From positions 124,001 through 188,000 of the forward strand of contig NZ_FODD01000005.1 of NCBI RefSeq assembly GCF_900110255.1: 64,000 nucleotides of DNA. The letters run 5' to 3'. A program made the position numbers and the translations under genes. The stretch is from Actinacidiphila rubida (GTDB lineage Bacteria; Actinomycetota; Actinomycetes; Streptomycetales; Streptomycetaceae). Below are positions 1 through 9,946 of this stretch, one piece after another. Numbering within the stretch: the stretch's first letter is position 1; every line of letters begins with the position of its first letter. Below the pieces are notes generated by a model. The model did not search any database. It was not told where the DNA came from and saw nothing but the letters and a program-made list of their open reading frames with translations.

Positions 1-2343
<2,343 letters not shown>

Positions 2344-2346
2344 GCC

Positions 2347-2958
2347 GTGAGTGGAGCCACGGGCGCCGCGGATGGGACCGGGAGGACCGGGGGTTCCCAT
2401 GGCTCCGCCAACGTCAGCGGCCAGCAGCAGGGGGGACACACTGTGACGGACACGCGACAGCCGCCGCAGCCGCACCATCCGCCGTCGGCGTACGCGCCCC
2501 CGCCGCCCTCGGGCACGCCCGGGAGCACTCCCGCGGCGGCGGCCGGCGTGCGCCGGCCGCGGCCCGCGGCCCGGACCGCGCCGCGCACCCGCAAGGCGCG
2601 GCTGCGGGTGGCCAAGGCCGACCCGTGGTCGGTGATGAAGGTCAGCTTCCTGCTGTCCATCGCGCTGGGCATCTGCACGATCATCGCCGTGGCGGTGCTG
2701 TGGATGGTGCTGGACACCATCGGTGTCTTCAGCACCGTCGGCTCCACGATCAGCGACGCGACCACGTCCGAGGGCGGCAAGGGCGGCTTCGACCTCGTGT
2801 CGTTCCTGTCCCTGCCCCGGGTGCTCACGTTCACCACGGTGATAGCGGTCATCGACGTGGTCCTGGCCACGGCTCTGGCCACGCTCGGCGCCTTCATCTA
2901 CAACCTCTCCGCGGGTTTTGTGGGCGGCGTCGAGCTCACCCTGGCCGAGGACGAGTAA
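2347..2958 (+). CDS. DUF3566 transmembrane protein downstream of gyrA
   Basis: 203 residues with a Gly/Pro/Ala-rich, probably disordered N-terminus (about 1-80), then a basic stretch and two hydrophobic segments (about 99-127 and 158-190) separated by a short polar loop. This is the layout of the DUF3566 family that sits directly behind gyrA in actinobacteria (Rv0007-like). The role is unknown; an inner-membrane protein is inferred. The GTG at 2347 follows GGAGGAG at 2334-2340 inside the end of gyrA. A second GTG at 2443 also has a good site (AGGGGGG at 2429-2435) and would remove 32 low-complexity residues, so the true start is uncertain. Confidence 0.9.
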   Translation: MSGATGAADGTGRTGGSHGSANVSGQQQGGHTVTDTRQPPQPHHPPSAYAPPPPSGTPGSTPAAAAGVRRPRPAARTAPRTRKARLRVAKADPWSVMKVSFLLSIALGICTIIAVAVLWMVLDTIGVFSTVGSTISDATTSEGGKGGFDLVSFLSLPRVLTFTTVIAVIDVVLATALATLGAFIYNLSAGFVGGVELTLAEDE

Positions 2959-2963
2959 CCGAT

Positions 2964-2993
2964 TTGGGGCACGGGCCCCACGTGCGCTAATCT
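2964..2993 (+). promoter_or_regulatory. Possible promoter of tRNA-Ile
   Basis: TTGGGG at 2964-2969 and TAATCT at 2988-2993 are spaced by 18 bases, and the tRNA begins 14 bases after the second element. A similar gcTAATCTT string lies upstream of tRNA-Leu at 40406-40414. This is read from sequence only; the -35 match is weak. Confidence 0.35.
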
Positions 2994-3006
2994 TTCGGTG
3001 CAGCGC

Positions 3007-3080
3007 GGGGCTATAGCTCAGACGGTTAGAGCGCTTCCCTGATAAGGAAGAGGCCCCAGGTTCAAGTCCTGGTAGCCCCA
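3007..3080 (+). tRNA. tRNA-Ile (anticodon GAT)
   Basis: The 74-base cloverleaf has a 7-bp acceptor stem GGGGCTA/TAGCCCC and a D arm in TAGCTCAGACGGTTAGAGC. The anticodon stem CTTCC/GGAAG carries loop CTGATAA with GAT at 3041-3043, and the T arm contains GTTCAAGTC. The 3' CCA is not encoded (the discriminator A is followed by cttg). Its position just behind gyrA is typical of actinobacteria. Confidence 0.97.
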
Positions 3081-3090
3081 CTTGCGCGGA

Positions 3091-3120
3091 CGGCCTCTCA
3101 CTGATTCCAGTGAGAGGCCG
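3091..3120 (+). terminator. Perfect 13-bp hairpin after tRNA-Ile
   Basis: CGGCCTCTCACTG (3091-3103) and its exact complement (3108-3120) enclose a 4-base loop and are followed by TTCGG. It lies 11 bases after the tRNA and probably ends its transcript; there is no long T-tract, as usual in high-GC actinobacteria. Confidence 0.75.
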
Positions 3121-3243
3121 TTCGGCGTTCCGGGGCCGCGGGTGTCCGCGTGCCGGGGGTACAGGTCACCGTTCGGTATCGGCTGCTGTGTATAGTCGGG
3201 CGCGTCAGATGCTGTCCCCACGCTAGAAGGAGGAGGTCACGTC

Positions 3244-3384
3244 ATGAAGAAGATTCTCCTGATCGCGTTGGCCGCCGTTGCCGGGCTGTTCGTCTACCGA
3301 CAGATTCAGGCGGACCGCGCCGAGCAGGACCTGTGGACGGAAGCCACTGACACGGTCCCGGCGGGTTCCGGCGCGAACGTGTGA
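3244..3384 (+). CDS. DLW-39 family small protein (46 aa)
   Basis: The product has 46 residues: a short basic start (MKK), one hydrophobic segment at about 4-18, then a charged tail containing the Asp-Leu-Trp triplet at residues 29-31 that names the DLW-39 family. A single membrane anchor with an exposed tail is inferred; no function is known. The ATG is set by a very strong site, AGAAGGAGGAGGT at about 3226-3238. A possible -10 hexamer TATAGT lies at 3191-3196. The small size and the position behind tRNA-Ile match other Streptomyces chromosomes. A hairpin follows at 3424. Confidence 0.88.
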   Translation: MKKILLIALAAVAGLFVYRQIQADRAEQDLWTEATDTVPAGSGANV

Positions 3385-3423
3385 GAGCCCGCTGAGACGC
3401 CGGAAGGCGTCGGAGCGCTCTCG

Positions 3424-3451
3424 GGCCCCGGCCGCACCAGCGGCCGGGGCC
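3424..3451 (+). terminator. Terminator hairpin after the DLW-39 gene
   Basis: A 12-bp perfect stem, GGCCCCGGCCGC (3424-3435) with its complement (3440-3451), has loop ACCA and is followed by TTCGTCGTT. It sits 40 bases after the stop codon. Confidence 0.75.
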
Positions 3452-3477
3452 TTCGTCGTTGCCGGACGCGAGCGGCG

Positions 3478-3542
3478 CGTCCGCGGCGGGTCCGCGGCGG
3501 GTCCGAGGCGGGTCCGAGGAGGTCTGGGGCGGGTCCGCGGTC
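3478..3542. repeat. Short degenerate tandem repeat, unit GGCGGGTCCG
   Basis: Four to five imperfect copies of a 10-base unit (ggcgggtccg, with a/c and gg variants) run head to tail between the terminator at 3424 and the next gene. No coding frame or known element is apparent. Confidence 0.7.
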
Positions 3543-3561
3543 CAACGGACAGGGGTGGGGC

Positions 3562-4851
3562 ATGAGGCACACGACGTTCACCGCGGTGGCCGCGTTACTG
3601 GCGCTGGCCGCCCTCCAGGGGCGGGCGGCGGCCGACGGGACTCCCGGGGCCCCGGCCAGCTGGCAGCCGCGCGGCACCGTCCTGGCCGGCGCGGCGACCA
3701 CCGCGGACCCTCCCGCGATGCGGCCGGGCGTCACCTACCGCGACACGATCAAGCCGGGCGAGACCCGGTTCTACGGGATCACCCTCGACGCCAGGACCTC
3801 CACCAGCGTCTCGGCGTTCGCCGTGCCCCCGGCCGGCGCGCGGGTCGCCTTCCGGGACGGCATCGAGCTGAAGCTGCAGGGCCCGGACGGCTCCGACTGC
3901 GACCAGAGCGCCGCGCACTTCGAGGACGACGGCGACGCGCGCCCCATCGGCACCGCCGTCTCCCGGCTGATCACCGGGCACCGCCTGGACGTCTGCCAGG
4001 ACGCCGACCAGTACACGCTCCAGGTGCACCGGACGTCCGACGGCGCCGCCGACCCGGAGGCGTGGCCGCTCGAACTGCGTTCGTTCGCCGAGCCCGCACT
4101 GGCGCCCGGCACCGCCGCGTCCGCGGCGCCCGCCGTGATCGGCGGCGCCTCGCCCACCCCGCTCATCACCGGCACCCCGCACCAGGCGTCCGGCGGCACC
4201 TCGTTCGACACGGCGGCGGCGGTCAGGACGGGCATCTGGCGGGACCGGGTGCCGGCCGGCGCGACCCGCTTCTACAAGGTGCCGGTGGACTGGGGCCAGC
4301 AGGTCACCGTCTTCGCGGACTTCTCCAGCGCACCCGACGGGGACGCCGGCGCGTTCGTCGCCTCGGGGGTGCGGCTGACCGCCTACAGCCCCGTCCGGCA
4401 GCTCGTCGACGGCGGCAACCGCTCGTACGCGGGCCGGCCCGTCTCGCTCGACGAGCAGCTCGCACGGGTCGCGTACGGCAACAGGACCGCGTACGACAGC
4501 CGGGTCGCGGCGGTGCGGTACGCCGGCTGGTACTACTTCGCGGTGACCGTCCACCCCGGCGTGGCCCAGGCCGTGGACGGGCCGCTGCCGGTGACGCTGC
4601 GGGTCGAGGTCGCGGGCGCGGCGCAGCCCGGGCCCGCCTACGACGGGGACGCGCGGGCCGCCGGGATCGGCGTCGGCCCGCACGACATGGCGTCGGCGGA
4701 CGGCGCCGCGGCCACGGCGGGCGGCGGGGCCGGCCACGCCGCGGCCCTGCGGCTCGTGGCGTTCGCCGCGTTCGGGACGGGCACGGCGCTGCTGCTGGTT
4801 CTCGCGGTCTGGTCCGCGGTGGCGCGCCGCCGCGCCACCGCGGCGGTCTGA
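3562..4851 (+). CDS. Secreted, membrane-anchored protein with two similar beta-type modules
   Basis: 429 residues. An N-terminal signal peptide (about 1-24, ending ...RAAADG) and a C-terminal hydrophobic segment (about 396-418) followed by RRRATAAV predict an extracellular protein tethered by its tail. The body shows two related stretches. One has RPGVTYRDTIKPGETRFYGI near residue 55 and the other RDRVPAGATRFYKVPVDWGQ near 231. This suggests a duplicated beta-sandwich module, of the kind that in Streptomyces proteins often accompanies a VWA domain. No VWA domain or catalytic motif is visible here. The ATG follows GGGGTGGGG. It is convergent with the kinase at 4950. Function unknown. Confidence 0.75.
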   Translation: MRHTTFTAVAALLALAALQGRAAADGTPGAPASWQPRGTVLAGAATTADPPAMRPGVTYRDTIKPGETRFYGITLDARTSTSVSAFAVPPAGARVAFRDGIELKLQGPDGSDCDQSAAHFEDDGDARPIGTAVSRLITGHRLDVCQDADQYTLQVHRTSDGAADPEAWPLELRSFAEPALAPGTAASAAPAVIGGASPTPLITGTPHQASGGTSFDTAAAVRTGIWRDRVPAGATRFYKVPVDWGQQVTVFADFSSAPDGDAGAFVASGVRLTAYSPVRQLVDGGNRSYAGRPVSLDEQLARVAYGNRTAYDSRVAAVRYAGWYYFAVTVHPGVAQAVDGPLPVTLRVEVAGAAQPGPAYDGDARAAGIGVGPHDMASADGAAATAGGGAGHAAALRLVAFAAFGTGTALLLVLAVWSAVARRRATAAV

Positions 4852-4949
4852 CCCGTCCCGCCTGCCCCGCGGGCGGACGGAGTCGTGTGCCGGACCGGCC
4901 CCCGGGCCGCCGGAGCGGGCGTCCGGTCCGCGGGCGGCCGTTCGGCGGG

Positions 4950-6251
4950 TCAGGACAGGACGAGCGCGGTGATGCCGACCGCGAAGCAGAGCGCCGCGAG
5001 GACGAGGACCGGGATCACGACCTTGGCGGGCGGGCCCGGTCGCGGCCGGGGGACGGCCGGGCTCTGGACGGACGCGGTGTCGGCCGCGGACGCGGGGACC
5101 GGCCCGGGGCCCGGCCCCGGCTCGGGCGCCTGCGGCTGTGGCAGGGGCCCGGCCAGCGGGCGGGCGGCGGGGGCCTCGACCTGCGTCCTGGTGTGGGTGA
5201 GCGGTTCGTGCGCGGGGAGCGGCGCGGCGTGGCGTCCGCGCGGCTGGGGCGGCCGCGGCCGCGGCTGCGCGGGCGCCGGAACGGCACCGCCGCCGGGCGC
5301 GGGCGAGCCGTCGGACCTGCCAGCCCTACCGGACCCGTCGGACCTGGCAGCGCCTTCGGGACCTTCGAGACCCTCGGGACCGTCGGGGCCGAACCCCGGG
5401 GGCAGCGGCCCGATCTGGTCGAAGACCTCGACCGGTTCCTCGTCCGGCCCCGGCTCGGGAATGAGCTCGACGGCCGCCGCGAGCGCCTTGCGAGCCCCGG
5501 TGGCGGTGCGGAACCGCACCCGCGGGTCGGGCTGCAGCAGCGTGCCCACCACCTGCCACAGCGGTGCGGGCACGCCCACCGGCGCCGGCGGCATGCCGTC
5601 CGCCTCGAACCGCTGGACGATGGCCTGGGCGTCCGGCTTCCGGCCGCTCAGCAGGTACAGCGCCACCAGGCCGACCGCGTACAGGTCGGCGGAGAAGTCC
5701 GGTTCGTCGCCGCTCATCTGCTCGGGCGCGAAGTAGCCCGGAGTGCCGACCACGAAGTCGGCCTCCGTCAGCCGGGCGTCGCCCTTGCGCATCGCGATGC
5801 CGAAGTCGGAGAGCCGCACGTGCGGGGTGCGGGTGCCGGTGGCCTCCAGCAGCACGTTCGCGGGCTTGATGTCACGGTGGATGACGCCCTCCGCGTGGAC
5901 GGCCGCGAGGCCCGCGAGCAGCTGGTCGAGGAGCACGCACACGAAGCGCGGCGGCAGCGGGCCGTAGTCGCCGATCAGGTGCGCCAGCGAACCGCCGCGC
6001 ACCAGGTCCATGGTGAACAGCACCTTGTCGTCGTCGGCGGCCCAGCTCGCCGGCGCCAGCACATGGGGGTGGTCGATCCGCATCGCCTGCTCGCGGACGA
6101 AGCGCAGCAGCGCGTGGGCGTCGCTCTGCTGGAGGACCTTGGCGGCCACGTAGCGCCGCCTGCGGTGGTCCCAGGACCGCCAGACCGCGCCGACGCCGCC
6201 GCGTCCGATGGGGTCCACCAGCTCGTACCGGCCCGCGAAGACCTCGCCCAT
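4950..6251 (-). CDS. Serine/threonine protein kinase with C-terminal membrane anchor
   Basis: 433 residues. A PknB-type kinase domain covers about 1-280: Gly-rich loop GRGGVG (16-21), ATP lysine in VAAK (38), catalytic HRDIKPAN (D127), DFG (149-151) and APEQM (about 175). A Pro/Ala/Gly-rich linker leads to a terminal hydrophobic segment (about 409-433), so the kinase should face the cytoplasm with its tail in the membrane. It has no PASTA or other outer sensor. The start was placed at ATG 6251, with GAGGGGG upstream, because the longer frame to 6338 adds no kinase-like residues and overlaps the upstream gene. It lies 25 bases behind the HTH gene and is probably co-transcribed with it. Confidence 0.93.
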   Translation of the reverse strand: MGEVFAGRYELVDPIGRGGVGAVWRSWDHRRRRYVAAKVLQQSDAHALLRFVREQAMRIDHPHVLAPASWAADDDKVLFTMDLVRGGSLAHLIGDYGPLPPRFVCVLLDQLLAGLAAVHAEGVIHRDIKPANVLLEATGTRTPHVRLSDFGIAMRKGDARLTEADFVVGTPGYFAPEQMSGDEPDFSADLYAVGLVALYLLSGRKPDAQAIVQRFEADGMPPAPVGVPAPLWQVVGTLLQPDPRVRFRTATGARKALAAAVELIPEPGPDEEPVEVFDQIGPLPPGFGPDGPEGLEGPEGAARSDGSGRAGRSDGSPAPGGGAVPAPAQPRPRPPQPRGRHAAPLPAHEPLTHTRTQVEAPAARPLAGPLPQPQAPEPGPGPGPVPASAADTASVQSPAVPRPRPGPPAKVVIPVLVLAALCFAVGITALVLS

Positions 6252-6276
6252 GGTGTGCGTCCGCCCCCTCGTCCGC

Positions 6277-6837
6277 TCAGTCCTGGTGCGCCTTGAAGTG
6301 CTCCAGGGCCTCACCGGTGCGCCCTGTGCCGTAGACACGGAGAAACTCTGCCAGGTGCGCGTGCGAGGGCGCGAGGGCGCGGGCGGCGTCCGCGATCTCG
6401 TCCGCGGAGGCCACCGAGCGGAGCACCGCCTGGATGCCGTGGACCACCTCGCGCGGCGACGCGGCCCCCGGCCGGCCGGCCGTGGAGTGGGCGGTGCCCA
6501 GCACGGAGGCGCCGCCCCACTTCCTGATCTGGTCCATCCGCGCGCCGGCCTCCGTCGGCCCCGTGCTGCCCTCGGCCACCTGCCAGGCGAGCTCCTGGAG
6601 CATCTGGAGGCGCTGCACCACCACCGGGTTGCCGATCTTCGCCCGCTGCCCGCTCATCAGCTGCGACAGCATCGGCGCGGACAGGCCCAGCACTCCCGCC
6701 AGGCGCACCTGGTTCTGCAGCCCGAGGTCGGCGATCAGCCTGCGGAACAGGTCGCCCAGCGGCTCGCCGTACCACCCCCGCTGCAGCTCCCTGGCCTCCC
6801 GCGCGCGGGTGGCCGGCTCCGGTGCGGGCGTCTCCAT
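6277..6837 (-). CDS. Helix-turn-helix DNA-binding protein
   Basis: 186 residues. A lambda-repressor-like HTH covers about residues 24-80: LGDLFRRLIADLGLQNQVRL, then AGVLGLSAPMLSQLMSGQRA. The C-terminal helical half carries no recognised effector domain. The start is ATG 6837, because AGAGGAG at 6843-6849 lies 5 bases upstream; a GTG at 6843 would overlap that site. It is transcribed toward the kinase gene, suggesting the kinase phosphorylates or is controlled by this regulator; that link is inference. Confidence 0.85.
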   Translation of the reverse strand: METPAPEPATRAREARELQRGWYGEPLGDLFRRLIADLGLQNQVRLAGVLGLSAPMLSQLMSGQRAKIGNPVVVQRLQMLQELAWQVAEGSTGPTEAGARMDQIRKWGGASVLGTAHSTAGRPGAASPREVVHGIQAVLRSVASADEIADAARALAPSHAHLAEFLRVYGTGRTGEALEHFKAHQD

Positions 6838-6935
6838 GCACACTCCTCTTTGCGTCCGCGAAATCGCAAACCATCCTACGGACGCCGATACCCGGTCGGC
6901 CCCGCCCCGGGAAACCGGTACGCTGTCTGCGTCAC

Positions 6936-7008
6936 GGGGCCTTAGCTCAGTTGGTAGAGCGCTGCCTTTGCAAGGCAGATGTCAGGGGTTCGAATCCCCT
7001 AGGCTCCA
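6936..7008 (+). tRNA. tRNA-Ala (anticodon TGC)
   Basis: The 73-base cloverleaf has acceptor GGGGCCT/AGGCTCC with one G-T pair, D arm TAGCTCAGTTGGTAGAGC, anticodon stem CTGCC/GGCAG with TGC at 6969-6971, and T arm GGGGTTCGAATCCCC. The discriminator A is followed by CC, so only part of the CCA end is encoded. A weak -10-like TACGCT is at 6919-6924. Confidence 0.97.
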
Positions 7009-7022
7009 CCGTCGTCCTCGGC

Positions 7023-7880
7023 TCACCGGTCGGGGTCGCCGGCCTCCCGGCGGACCTGCCTGCGGGCCGATCTCCAGCGGGAGCGCGTCTGGCGGACGAT
7101 GGCGTCCCACTGGCGGCGCACCTCGTCCTCCGAGGGCCGCCGCCCCTGCCGGATGCGGTCGAGTTCGTCGCGGACCTCCCGGCCCAGCGCCGCGGACGCG
7201 ACGATGACGAGCATGCCGCCGAAGAGCGCCGAGACCGTCCCGAACACCGCGCCCGCCGCGCCGTAGCGGGAGGCCTGGGAAGTGAACAGGCGCGGGAAGT
7301 ACACGGTGGCGACCACCGAGTACGCCGCGGTCAGCACGGCCGCGGTCACCCCGAACGGCAGCAGGGCCCGCCAGGTCAGCCGTCGCGCGGTGAGCACGCG
7401 GCCGCTCCAGACGAGGAACGCGCCGGTGACGGGTGCCTCGCAGGCCGCGGACGCGATGCCCAGCCGGCTGCCGCCGAGTGCGGCGTAGACGGTCGCGGTG
7501 ACCGCCGTGTAGCAGGCGAGGGCCAGGATCCACCCGAGGTCGTTGCGGGTGTTGCGGACGCCGAGCGGCTTGAGCTCCCAGGTCTGCTCGAAGAGCCGCT
7601 GGGCGGCCCGCGCGAAGCTCAGCGTGGAGATGGCGAGCAGGACCGCGCCGAAGACGCTGACGCCGGCGCCGGTGTTCTCGCCGGAGAACACGGACCTGAC
7701 TGCCTCGGCACCTCCCCCGGTCAGCCGGTAGCGCGAGATGATCTGGTCGGCGACGTCGCTGCCGAGGACGGCGCCGGTCAGGATCAGCAGCGGGGCGAGT
7801 CCGGTGAGCGCGCTGGACGCCAGCGCCATCGAGCGGTCGAACCCCACGATCTTCTGGAAGCGGCTGAGGACGCGCAGCAC
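7023..7880 (-). CDS. YihY/BrkB-like integral membrane protein
   Basis: 285 residues with about six hydrophobic segments and a basic cytoplasmic tail. The strings SFARAAQRLFEQTWEL and RNTRNDLGWILAL are typical of the YihY/virulence-factor-BrkB membrane family, whose transport role is not established. The GTG at 7880 is the only standard start. Upstream in the same frame the translation still looks protein-like (KLTFWLRPSF before VLRVLSRF) back to a stop near 7982. The real N-terminus could therefore use a rare start codon or have lost its original one. It is convergent with tRNA-Ala, leaving a 14-base gap. Confidence 0.85.
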   Translation of the reverse strand: MLRVLSRFQKIVGFDRSMALASSALTGLAPLLILTGAVLGSDVADQIISRYRLTGGGAEAVRSVFSGENTGAGVSVFGAVLLAISTLSFARAAQRLFEQTWELKPLGVRNTRNDLGWILALACYTAVTATVYAALGGSRLGIASAACEAPVTGAFLVWSGRVLTARRLTWRALLPFGVTAAVLTAAYSVVATVYFPRLFTSQASRYGAAGAVFGTVSALFGGMLVIVASAALGREVRDELDRIRQGRRPSEDEVRRQWDAIVRQTRSRWRSARRQVRREAGDPDR

Positions 7881-8084
7881 GAACGAGGGACGCAGCCAGA
7901 ACGTCAGCTTCCTGAGGAGGCGTTCACGGTCGATGCGGGGCGCCCTGCCCTTCGTGGGATGCGGGACCTGCGGGGCGCATCAGCCTAGAAGGCGCTCTCC
8001 CCACCGCGGCGGCGACACAGGGGGTTCAGGAGCGCGGCCACCGTGCCGGCGGTACCGCGGCGGGCCTGCCAAGGGCGGGCCGGG

Positions 8085-8405
8085 TCAGGACCCGGCCTCG
8101 TCCTCCGCCACCGCGATGGCGATCCCCAGCGCCTCGGCGATGTTGCCCGCGGCCGCCATCACGCGCGCGGTGCCCACGACCGGGGCGATGGCCACCAGCA
8201 CGTCCTGGAGGTGTTCGGACGTCAGTCCCGCCTGCAGGGCGGGACCGATGTGGGCGGCGTAGGAGATCGCGGGGGCGTCCATGGCGGCCAGCGCGGCGAT
8301 CCGGGTGAGGACGAGAGCGCGGTCGTCGAGACCGCAGCGTTCGATGGAGTCGACGGTCATGGCGGCGATGGTGTCGAGCACGGGGGTGTTCGTGGGCGTG
8401 GCCAT
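8085..8405 (-). CDS. Carboxymuconolactone decarboxylase-like (AhpD fold) protein
   Basis: 106 residues, all alpha-helical in appearance. The order resembles the small CMD/AhpD-like family: LDDRALVLTRIAALAAMDAP, then a helix ending in GLTSEHLQDVLVAIAPVVGTARV. The CxxC redox pair of true AhpD is absent, so peroxidase activity is not supported. The start was placed at ATG 8405 behind GGAGAGGTGATG; the longer open frame adds about 58 Arg/Ser/Pro-rich residues that look non-coding. The catalytic role is unknown. Confidence 0.8.
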   Translation of the reverse strand: MATPTNTPVLDTIAAMTVDSIERCGLDDRALVLTRIAALAAMDAPAISYAAHIGPALQAGLTSEHLQDVLVAIAPVVGTARVMAAAGNIAEALGIAIAVAEDEAGS

Positions 8406-8642
8406 GGTGGCATCACCTCTCCGACGGGGCGCTGTCCGAGGGGCCGCTCCGGTAGATGGCGGCGGGGACGCGCGCCGGCAACCTGTCCTTCCACCATAAG
8501 ACCGCCTCTCGCGCCCCCGCCCGGCCGCGCGCCCCGATAGCACACGGGGTTGGTCCGGATCCACTTCCTCGTTCGGCACAGGTGCGGGTGAACTGCCGTC
8601 GCTATGATGAAAGTTCGGCGCTGGGGGAGGAACGAGGGCGCG

Positions 8643-9146
8643 ATGGGGCAGGAGGAGGCCGTGGCTACGGCCTGGCGATTACACGCCTCGCTGGCCGAGT
8701 GGACCGGGCGGATCGACGCCAAGGCGTCGTTCGCGCTGACGATCGAGTCCGCCCTGCTGGCGGGGGTCGGGGCGACGTCGAGCACGGGGCGCGGGTTCGG
8801 CGGGCTGTCCGGTTGGTGGGCCCATGCCGAACTGTGGGCCGGTGTCACACTGCTGACGTTGTCGGCGATCGCCGCCGTGCTCGCGGTGCTGCCGAGGGTG
8901 GGTCCGGCCCGCGCGCCGCGGCCGGGGCCGGGGCCCGACGACTACCTCTTCTACGGTGACCTGCACCGGTGGACGCCGCAGGAACTCGCCGAACGGCTGG
9001 GGCAGGCCGACCCGCTGACCGCGCTCACCGGGCAGATCGTGACGATGAGCGCCATCATGTGGGCCAAGCACCGCCGCGTGCGCCAGTCCCTGCTGCTCGC
9101 GGTGGCCGGGGCCGGGCTGCTCGGGCTGGCGGTGGCGACGGGCTGA
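8643..9146 (+). CDS. Pycsar-type transmembrane effector (PycTM-like)
   Basis: 167 residues. The N-terminus WRLHASLAEWTGRIDAKASF, leading into the first membrane segment (about 28-45), matches my memory of the Pycsar effector/DUF5706 family. Two more hydrophobic segments lie at about 64-84 and 146-165. Between them is a soluble stretch with DDYLFYGDLHRWTPQELAER. In characterised Pycsar systems such effectors sense a cyclic pyrimidine nucleotide and damage the membrane. The start was set at ATG 8643 because TATGAT at 8603-8608 looks like its -10 and GGGGGAGG/GAGGG lie between. It is 3 bases from the Crp/Fnr gene. No cyclase is adjacent, but a class III cyclase-like gene lies at 17649-18548. Confidence 0.75.
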   Translation: MGQEEAVATAWRLHASLAEWTGRIDAKASFALTIESALLAGVGATSSTGRGFGGLSGWWAHAELWAGVTLLTLSAIAAVLAVLPRVGPARAPRPGPGPDDYLFYGDLHRWTPQELAERLGQADPLTALTGQIVTMSAIMWAKHRRVRQSLLLAVAGAGLLGLAVATG

Positions 9147-9149
9147 CCG

Positions 9150-9917
9150 ATGACGCCCCACGAGGAACCGACGTCCGACCGTCGAACCGCAGCCGACCAG
9201 TCCTTCTGGTCGCTCCTCGACGCCCCGACGAGGAACGCGCTGCGCGCCGCCGGCCATCTGCGGACGTACGCGCCCAGGACCCTGCTGTTACGGCAGGACG
9301 ACCGCTCCGACCACATCTTCGTGCTGCGCAGCGGCTGCGTGAAGGTCTACACCGACAGCGACACCGGCTACCGCGCGGTGCTCGCCCTGCGCAGCGCCGG
9401 CGACCTGGTCGGTGAGCAGTCGGGGCTGAACCGCCGGCCCCGTTCGGCGTCGGTCTGCGCGCTGATCGAGGTCCAGGCGCTGGTCGTGACCGCCGGGCGG
9501 TTCGGCGCGATGCTGAAGGCGAGTCCGGTGGTCGCGCACGCCGTGCAGCAGGTGCTCTCGCAGCGGCTGCGTGACGCCGACCGGCAGCGCGCGGCCGTCG
9601 GGTCGGCCTCGCCGGAGTCGCGGCTCGCCGGACTGCTGATCCAGCTCGCCGGACGGTACGGCGTCCGGACCGCGGACGGCTCGGTGCGCATCGAGCTCCC
9701 GCTGTCCCAGGAGGACCTGGCGGGGCTGCTGGTGAGCTCGCTGCGGACGGTCAGCCGGATCCTGGAGCACTGGCGGCGCGAGGGCATCCTGACCACCGGC
9801 CGCCAGGTCCTCGAACTCGCCGACCTGCGGGCGCTGCGCGAGCGGGCGAACACGCCCGGGGAGCTCCGCGGTTCCGGCCCGCGGCTGTCGCCCCGGCCGC
9901 CCCCGCGGTACGGGTAG
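9150..9917 (+). CDS. Crp/Fnr-family cyclic-nucleotide-binding regulator
   Basis: 255 residues. An N-terminal cNMP-binding beta-roll covers about 18-135 (RTLLLRQDDRSDHIFVLRSG, with GDLVGEQSGL near the position of the phosphate-binding cassette). A dimer helix follows, then a winged HTH at about 165-225 with LPLSQEDLAGLLVSSLRTVSR as the recognition region. No Fnr-type cysteine cluster is seen, so a nucleotide ligand is more likely than an Fe-S cluster. It starts 3 bases after the PycTM-like gene and is almost surely co-transcribed. It may read the same messenger as the effector; that is inference. It converges on the kinase gene at 9947. Confidence 0.9.
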   Translation: MTPHEEPTSDRRTAADQSFWSLLDAPTRNALRAAGHLRTYAPRTLLLRQDDRSDHIFVLRSGCVKVYTDSDTGYRAVLALRSAGDLVGEQSGLNRRPRSASVCALIEVQALVVTAGRFGAMLKASPVVAHAVQQVLSQRLRDADRQRAAVGSASPESRLAGLLIQLAGRYGVRTADGSVRIELPLSQEDLAGLLVSSLRTVSRILEHWRREGILTTGRQVLELADLRALRERANTPGELRGSGPRLSPRPPPRYG

Positions 9918-9946
9918 CCGCCGCTCATCCGGCTCCCGGGTGCCGC

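Noticed and set aside
3459..6296. 945-codon plus-strand frame covering the secreted protein and kinase
   Set aside because: Low-complexity Arg/Gly/Ala translation; runs antisense to an obvious kinase and in the wrong frame for the secreted protein.
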